A stretch of DNA of 64,000 nt from Cycas panzhihuaensis. Taxonomy: Eukaryota > Cycadophyta. The stretch lies in the NCBI GenBank assembly GCA_023213395.1, contig CM041465.1, positions 49,173,741 to 49,237,740 of the forward strand, read 5' to 3'. Each line of letters begins with the position of its first letter. Within the stretch, counting starts at the first letter, position 1. A program made the translations under genes and the position numbers. Shown here piece by piece: positions 56,765-64,000 of the stretch. The notes below the pieces were generated by a model that saw only the letters and a list, made by a program, of their open reading frames with translations, did no database searches and was not told the DNA's origin.

Positions 56765-57921
56765 TTTATTGTTGTTGCTGCTTTTGTGATGCTTTATGCT
56801 ATGTGTGTAAATAAAAAAACATGCTAGATTTAGTAGGGGAATCAGATGTTGCTTCCGATCCAAGGTTTCCCTTGCTTTAGTATAATGTTTCCAAATATGA
56901 TTTTAGAAGTTTTGATACAAAATCTATAATATGATAAAAAGATGATCAACTTGCCACTAAAATGATGATTTTTCCAAATCTATATGCATGTTATTTTGCC
57001 ATATTTTATAATTTTTTCACAAAATTTATAAATAATGATAAATGGGCAATTTTTTAGAAATTACAAATATGAAGGCCTAAATCATGAAATATGAACTTAT
57101 GACAGAAGTAAAAAGTGTTCAGAATGTCATTTCTAATAGATTTGTAAAGTCAGATTTTAAAAAAGCCACAAAAACTTTTCTGCCTGAAAAAACACCAAAG
57201 TAAAATCATGCTAGATCAACTATCTCAGAATCTAGACTTCAATATATCAAAAGTTATGTTTTGATATGTATATTAACTTTCCCTTCTACAGCATTTACAA
57301 AATCTATCAAAAACTTACCCGAAATGCCCTTACAAGGTCCTTTGTGGGGTTCAATAGGCAAAATCAGTAACCGTGAGAAAACTGCATAGATCTCACTAAC
57401 CAATGGATGAAATTTGATGAGATTTATCTTAAAATTATATTAAGACATAAATATACCATATCTCTTAATAAAACTTTCAGATATTTAGCTTATAATTGAA
57501 GGATTTCATTAGGAAAAGTGCTTTAAATCACTTATCCACAAAATTTACTCTTTCTGTCATAGCTAAAACTTATTGTTAAAGGCTAAATCTAAAGTTTCTT
57601 TAAAAGACAAAAATGATCCTCTAGTGAAGGCGACCTTACATGCCAAATTTCATCAAATTCTAAGATGGTTGAATTTTTTTGAAATTTTGGGCCTTTAATG
57701 CTTCCGAGACTATTCCGACAGCTGAACGGCTTTAAAAACCTGTATTCTTCACCTCTAAATTTCTGCATACATGTACAAAGTAGCAACATGTAAAATACTA
57801 TAATTTTATACTCTCAAAATGTTAAAAAAAATGAATGCACTCTCAATACTTCACATTGAAGGTGAAGGAGAGGTAAAATGACTCAATGCAAGTGGAATGG
57901 AGTGAATAGATCCCCTTCTGG

Positions 57922-57932
57922 CTCTGATACCA
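57922..57932 (-). other. PBS of copia III, outer copy
   Basis: CTCTGATACCA on the plus strand, the same context as at 55791. Confidence 0.85.
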
Positions 57933-57934
57933 CA

Positions 57935-58246
57935 TGAAGGAAGGATGAATCTAGGAGATAAATCACTCGCATGCACATAATGGTAATGGAGAATGAAAAA
58001 TAAGATGAAACAAGATATGAGAGCAAGCTTAAAGGTGAGAATGAATAATGACTCCCTCCTTGAGATTTCACCTTTTATTATTGAGGATGAGCATTAGGGT
58101 TAAGAGTTTCTCGTATAATGACATGAACCTGAAATTATATCTAAATGCACATAAAGTACATTTCATTAAGAGACTAATGCTAATAATATATCCTAAGGTC
58201 ACATAATTAATCTACACAAATGACTTTAATACATTAACCTCTTTCA
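57935..58246 (-). repeat. 5' LTR of copia III, outer copy
   Basis: About 312 bp. The outer edge again abuts a microsatellite, which begins with the same TACACAC. Confidence 0.9.
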
Positions 58247-59522
<1,276 letters not shown>

Positions 59523-59583
59523 AGATAGATAGATAAATAGAAATAAAAAGGAAAAAGAAAGATGAGGATATATAGAAGAAAAA

Positions 59584-59587
<4 letters not shown>

Positions 59588-59623
<36 letters not shown>
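59588..59623. repeat. (GA)n microsatellite
   Basis: About 17 GA units, preceded by an A/G-rich stretch from 59525. Confidence 0.95.
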
Positions 59624-59626
<3 letters not shown>

Positions 59627-60296
59627 AATTTTGAATATATTTTCCTTTGGAATATGTTATACATTCCAAAAGAAAGGTATAAGGAACTCATATAACATTA
59701 GAATGTAAAGTGTGAAAAAGGAATTATACATTTTTACAAGCATTCCAATAAGGAGCACATTGTATAAACTAAAAAATAAAAGTGTCAAATTACCAAATCA
59801 AACCTCATTTCGATATGATAGAATCCTGAAATAACCAAAATTACCTAGTGTAAGCATTTTAATGATAGAGTCAATGAATTTACCAATGCAAAATGTCATA
59901 CATTCTCAGAGCAAATGCATGGAACGTATTCTAAGTTTCATTGTAGAACCCCTAAATTTCCTCTTATTAGCAATAAGTAGTGCTTCCTGTTTTTCCATTT
60001 GTGTCTAAAATGAAGACTGTAGACTATTAAGAGAATTATTTATCCAAATTAAAAGTGAAATTAGAAGAGTCACTTGCCTCATTTAAAAGAATGGCCAAAC
60101 AAGCAATATGGGGAGAATACATACATTTGGCTCCATTGTTTTGGGACATAGAATTAATGGAATAGATCTTATTAGAGTTAAATAAAAATGTTGGATACAT
60201 TCAATTAGATACATGCATCATTCATACCACTACTAGACTTCCTATGGAAGGGAATGTCTCAACTTTTGTTAAATGATCAGAGGTGGACTATGATAT
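59624..60296. other. AT-rich stretch without recognised gene
   Basis: ATTCC-type words recur (GAATATGTTATACATTCC, ACATTCTCAGAGCAAATGCATGGAACGTATTC), but no array or domain is clear. Confidence 0.4.
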
Positions 60297-60614
60297 ATGA
60301 GAGGGTTATGCGAAGAGAATACCCATATATTCTCTGATGGTATAAGAGTGCTTGACATTAAGGATGTTAGGTTACATTGGGTGGCAAAAGAAGTAGTCAC
60401 TAGATTTCTATCCAAACAAAAATACACTTATATTATAAGAGGCAGGATGGTGGTATTATGCCAAATCCATGATGGAGTACAACTGAATTGGTCTAAATTC
60501 TTGGTCATAAACATGAAACAACATATTGAGGAGGTTACCACTCATCCCTTTAGGCATCCCTCATTGTTATTAACCATCTTAATACATCAGTGCTTGGGAG
60601 TACAACCTCCATAA
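60297..60614 (+). CDS. Unrecognised ORF, possibly a retroelement-encoded protein
   Basis: This open 105-codon frame has non-random composition: FSDGIRVLDIKDVRLHWVAKEVV, then TYIIRGRMVVLCQIHDGVQLNWSKFLVINM and HPFRHPSLLLTILIHQCLGVQ. Its style (WVAKEVV, NWSKFL-x-x-NM, HPSLLLTIL) reminds me of the unclassified ORFs found in plant retroelement 5' or antisense regions, but I cannot name a family. In the following 500 bp charged, helix-like fragments (VEEIKVIYKEKIITLQEKLNEN) continue in other frames. The ATG is the first in the open stretch and need not be the start. Confidence 0.3.
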   Translation: MRGLCEENTHIFSDGIRVLDIKDVRLHWVAKEVVTRFLSKQKYTYIIRGRMVVLCQIHDGVQLNWSKFLVINMKQHIEEVTTHPFRHPSLLLTILIHQCLGVQPP

Positions 60615-61110
60615 TAAATAATTTAACCATAGTAACCATTGACTAAATAATGGATGGATGCATTTCCAAAATCTATTGAGGACATGGAGATTAAAAGGAA
60701 GGTAAAAAAAAGAAATGGAAAAGATATTAAAATGATTGCAATAAACACTAAGAAACCCTATTCATCATTGCTTTAAAAATGTGGTGAAGAAGAGTACTAA
60801 AAGACAATGGGTAGAGGAAGAAGACATAGAGATCGAACCTTCATTAGAGCAATGGGCCCTAACTAAAGAAGAATTTCTCCCTATCATAAAACCTAGAGAA
60901 ACATCCTCCCAATACTAGAAGGGAAAAGTCAACAAAATGTCTTCATGGTGGAGGAAATAAAAGTAATCTACAAGGAAAAAATTATTACTTTGCAAGAAAA
61001 ATTAAACGAAAATGATGCAATCATAGTCACTCTTATCGAGATCAATGAGGACATATTAAAAGCAAGCGAGGCTTCAATAGATCTAAGGCAACAAGAACAG
61101 CCTTAAGTTA
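60615..61110 (+). pseudogene. Charged, coiled-coil-like remnant downstream of the 60.3-kb ORF
   Basis: Plus-strand pieces with stops: TKEEFLPIIKPRET and, from about 60945, KVIYKEKIITLQEKLNENDA and INEDILKASEASIDLRQQEQ. The heptad-like, K/E-rich character suggests the C-terminal part of the same element-encoded protein. No family is recognised. Confidence 0.3.
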
Positions 61111-62242
61111 GAGTTGGTAGAGAGACAAAATTTAAAATTTTAAATTTTAAAATTGAGTAAGGATGGTCAACCTTTTTTATTGACCTGAGATAGATGTTGG
61201 GGCAAACTCTAGTACCTAGTTTATTTTGGACACTAGAAAAGTATGAATGCATGCTTATCCTTACTTAAAGAATATAAGAACACATCACTAGAAGGATGCA
61301 CAAGGTAACATACATTGGGAATCCACAAAAAAGAATCAAAAGGAAGCTCTCGAGGAACATATGACAACGTGTGTTCCTGAAAGGAACACATTACATATAG
61401 GAATGTACATAAAATGCATAGTAAGGAATGTAAGGATCACATGCTTAGATTCAAGCTATACTTTCCAAGAATGCTAAAATAATTAAAAGGCATGTGTTCA
61501 TATGGTTGTATGAACAGAATAAAGTATAATTAATAATATATAATATAACTAAAATGAAAAGGCACTTTGTTATAAAAAAAAAAGTTGTGGCCATAAGTCA
61601 CAACCGTTCCCTAAAGGACGTGTAAATGGGTATTTATTGGCATTTTCCCTATTATTTTGGTGTGAGAGTCAAATCAATTAATCATAAGGTATCTACTCTA
61701 GTTTGAGAGTTAAATTCTTGTATGGTTTTGTATGGAATGTATGTCAAACATTCCTTTCTACTAATGTACAAATATTAATAATGATATTGCTTAATGATTT
61801 AATGAGTTACATAGAAACACTATGTATCTTGTGCATGACAATTATTAAGTTATAAAATTATATTGATTGGCCTGGCATGGTGATAATATATGATGATGGC
61901 TTGATGTTATGATGTTTATATAAAGAGTAATGACATGACTATGTTGACCAAGCCCTAACTAGACTACCAAATAGTGACCCCCTTAACAAATGTGCTTTCA
62001 TAAGGTAAAAGTTGTAAGTTAATAGTCATATTAATTTGTCACTAGCTCAATACTAACTTACACAATTCATTAACATATTGTCCCTAGATAGAAAAGATTA
62101 TCATCGTATGCATGTGGTCTTCAACATCCATCTTGTTATTTATATTGCATCACTCTGATTTAATATCTTCTTAAGATCTTCAACTATGCTTTCCAAAGGT
62201 TTGATACTATGTTAAGATTTATGACATGACATATGTAGAAGG
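61111..62242. other. AT-rich stretch without recognised gene
   Basis: An internal 18-bp inverted/repeated AAATTTTAAAATT block lies at about 61128-61152. If LTR A copy 2 is a 5' LTR, the right part is its untranslated leader. I see no gag motif. Confidence 0.35.
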
Positions 62243-62252
62243 TGGGATACCA
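62243..62252 (-). other. PBS of LTR A copy 2 and unoccupied LINE 2 target
   Basis: The plus strand reads TGGGATACCA then TGTTAAA. On the minus strand, AACA is followed by TGGTATCCCA. This is the site that LINE 2 occupies in copy 1. Confidence 0.6.
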
Positions 62253-62702
62253 TGTTAAATTTTATTGCATAATATAACAACTTAATATAATGGCGTAAGA
62301 GGAAATGCAATCACATGATCAATCAACCATATAATAAATGAATAAAGATAAGAGCAAAGAGTTAATTATATAAATATTATATGTGATACCACGTTTAATG
62401 TAGAAAGCCTATGAATGGAAAAATCCACCTCCAAATATATATGAGATATCATATTAATAAAGAATAATCAACAAACCTCATGGTTAGTCATTCTAGCCTC
62501 ACAAAGAGGACTAGGTAATCTAATTTACCTTATAATATACATTGATCTTATATAAACACATCACCTCATCCCTATCCAATAATATTTTGCCATTACATTG
62601 ACTAATAAGATCATATGCGTGAGAACCTTTCACATCAATCAATGATAACTTGGCCACTAATTAAACCTTGCATCAATATTTATAAAATACAATCTTCCAA
62701 CA
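62253..62702 (-). repeat. LTR A copy 2
   Basis: About 450 bp, matching 16446-16952 in the same orientation: CAACAAACCTYATGG, CACAAAGAGGACTAGGT, CAATCAATGATAACTTGGCC against CAACCAATGCCAACATGATC, and AAAATAYAATMTTCCAA at the edge. It lacks the CT/AT expansion of copy 1. Confidence 0.78.
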
Positions 62703-62879
62703 TAAACTAGATGTATGGATTTCCAAACTTAATTATATTGGATAATATCTTTACATGTTATGCATGTTAAACACTAATCCTTAACATGTTGTGATATGGA
62801 CATGTTTAGGTTTTAGTACATGGTTATAAGCTATTTTATTCTATACTTCAATGGTACTAATGTTTCAAGGAACATAATG

Positions 62880-63242
62880 AATTTAGAATAAATATCTTTT
62901 GATACAAATACATAATAATTAAGAATACCAATTTATAATTAATCCTTATAAGAAATATGAGAAAAGATTTAATTGGCATGAATCATCCCTAAATCCATTG
63001 GACACATACCAAAGAATATATTCTATTATATTATCTTTAGGTTTTTTATTAAAGGCACCACTAAACTTGGGGATATCTTTGGCAATCTTAGTTGGAATAG
63101 AAACCCAAGTAAGATTTGCTTTGCTGGGATTATTAAATACTATAGGGAGGACCCTAAATTCAAGATCTCTAAAGAAAAATAACTTTGTGAGCATGGGAGT
63201 AGGCATAAAGGTGGAAGAGGCTAATGGTCTAAATGAACCCAT
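62880..63242 (-). pseudogene. Ty3/gypsy-type gag fragment
   Basis: An open 98-codon frame starts with MGSFRPLASSTFMPTPM, then KDIPKFSGAFNKKPKDNIIEYILW, SNGFRDDSCQLNLFSYFL and, past a TGA/TAA, INWYS. The P-KFSG...H-V-x-x-F-x-x-x-C-x-S-x-G-x-x-DD-x-x-LxLF-x-x-SL-x-G-x-A-x-x-WY pattern is that of gypsy gags in plants. It lies on the minus strand. Its LTR should be beyond the right edge, and no pol is seen leftward before LTR A copy 2 at 62702. It is truncated. Confidence 0.6.
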
Positions 63243-64000
63243 AGTAATGATTTTGTCATATTGGTAAGAGATGAGTTAAACCCTTATGTCTCCTAGAAAA
63301 TAAGGAAGGCCTTCTGCGCATATAATAGGGATACCATATATAGGGAATATTGAATAATATAGGATCTCAACAACGATTAGGAAGAATGGTCCATAAACTA
63401 GGGTTTAGTTAAATTCTTTATAAGTTAAGAAAACATTTTAAGGAAATATGCGATGTTGCTTGGGAACTAAAATGGATAAATATAAACATCAAATACAAAC
63501 AAAAAATTTTAAAGAAAATAAATATGCATATTAATATAGAAGTAAATTAAATCCTAAAACACATTAAAAAAGGAAAGAAAAAAAGAAAAAGAAAACATTT
63601 TTATCCCAAAATAGAAAATTTAATATATGGTAGGGTAGCCTTGATGGTCATAAATTTGATTAGCAATTTCTTCTCATAATGGATTTTAGAAACTAACATT
63701 GCAACTCTATAATTGACATCATTTTCATAAAATTTGATAGTTAAAACCTAAAAGAAAGTACTATTACTTATTTATCGAAAAAGCTATATAAATTATGAAA
63801 TTCTTAATATTAAAAAAAAGAAAAAAAGAAAAAAAGATCATAACTAGGATCCACTAGCATGTTGTGTTGGGGGTAGTAGTTAAGATTTAAAGGAAAATAT
63901 AGTCTTACATGTTTTTTTTCTTTTCCAAACAAATATAAATAATGAAAATGGGTAACATTATAAAGGAAAACCCTAGGTTTAAGAAAATTTATTAGTATAT
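63243..64000. other. AT-rich right end, no recognised gene
   Basis: Possibly the leader of the gag at 63242. Poly-A-rich words such as AAAAAAGGAAAGAAAAAAAG (about 63565) and AAAAAAAGAAAAAAAGAAAA (about 63813) occur. No coding frame is seen. Confidence 0.4.

Larger units (their letters stand above)
48455..58246 (-). mobile_element. Copia element III, fairly well preserved, with tandemly duplicated 5' LTR and leader
   Basis: Minus-strand Ty1/copia. The 3' LTR is at 48455-48766, a C-run (PPT) at 48767-48779, then RNase H, RT, INT, PR and gag rising to 53680. A 2.1-kb leader, the PBS at 55791-55801 and the 5' LTR at 55804-56115 follow. A second leader copy, PBS and LTR (57935-58246) sit farther out. 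All three LTR copies measure about 312 bp. The coding region has only about ten nonsense codons and few frameshifts, the best copia in the window. Confidence 0.9.
56765..58246 (-). repeat. Tandem duplicate unit 2: leader part, PBS and LTR of copia III
   Basis: The second copy of 54641-56115 in the same orientation, with its own PBS (57922-57932) and LTR (57935-58246). Confidence 0.93.

Noticed and set aside
56103-56863. Several overlapping open frames of 180-260 codons on both strands
   Set aside because: They encode only Y/I/C/V/H/T dipeptide patterns from (TA)n, (TG)n and (TACA)n repeats.

Overview
This window looks like intergenic chromatin of a land plant with a large, repeat-rich nuclear genome. 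I found no single-copy host gene, rRNA or tRNA. What can be recognised is plant-type: Ty1/copia elements primed from initiator Met-tRNA (TGGTATCAGAG), a long-LTR Ty3/gypsy element of the non-chromovirus (Tat/Ogre-like) type, and LINEs whose ORF2 ends in RNase H. The base composition is AT-rich, except for a younger, GC-richer LINE. The species cannot be fixed from the sequence.

Layout. 1-9.5 kb: a copia gag fragment (minus), then a full-length 6.25-kb LINE (minus, 1307-7554, 12-bp target duplication) inside an old copia pol (plus, to about 9.2 kb, with its 3' LTR). 9.5-11.9 kb: decayed AT-rich DNA with an N-rich gag-like tract (minus). 11.9-16.4 kb: a second LINE of the same family (plus, 5'-truncated) inserted at the primer-binding site of a minus-strand LTR element, whose LTR follows at 16446-16952. 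17.6-47.8 kb: one Tat-like gypsy element (minus), about 17.5 kb after subtracting two nested copia elements. It has 2.3-kb LTRs (17604-19921 and 39221-47842), a minisatellite-rich 3' region, an antisense intron-containing gene relic (21688-23447), then INT, RNase H, RT, PR and gag up to 32.7 kb. Copia element II (32813-39211) sits at its PBS and copia element I (41361-47694) sits in its 5' LTR. 48.5-58.2 kb: a better-preserved copia element (minus) whose 5' LTR and leader are tandemly duplicated together with long (TG/TA)n tracts. 59.5-64 kb: AT-rich DNA with one unrecognised ORF, a second copy of the 16.4-kb LTR (62253-62702), and a gypsy gag fragment.

Relative ages follow from the nesting. 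The 16.4-kb LTR element predates LINE 2. The Tat-like element predates copia I and copia II. The 7.6-9.5 kb copia predates LINE 1. Nearly every coding frame is broken, mostly by TAG in place of Trp or Gln codons, which suggests long residence as methylated, deaminating DNA. The parts most worth a second look are the spliced antisense gene relic in the Tat-like element, the split minisatellite array beside it, the apparent lack of a second RNase H, and the LTR-leader-microsatellite tandem duplication at 54.6-59.5 kb.
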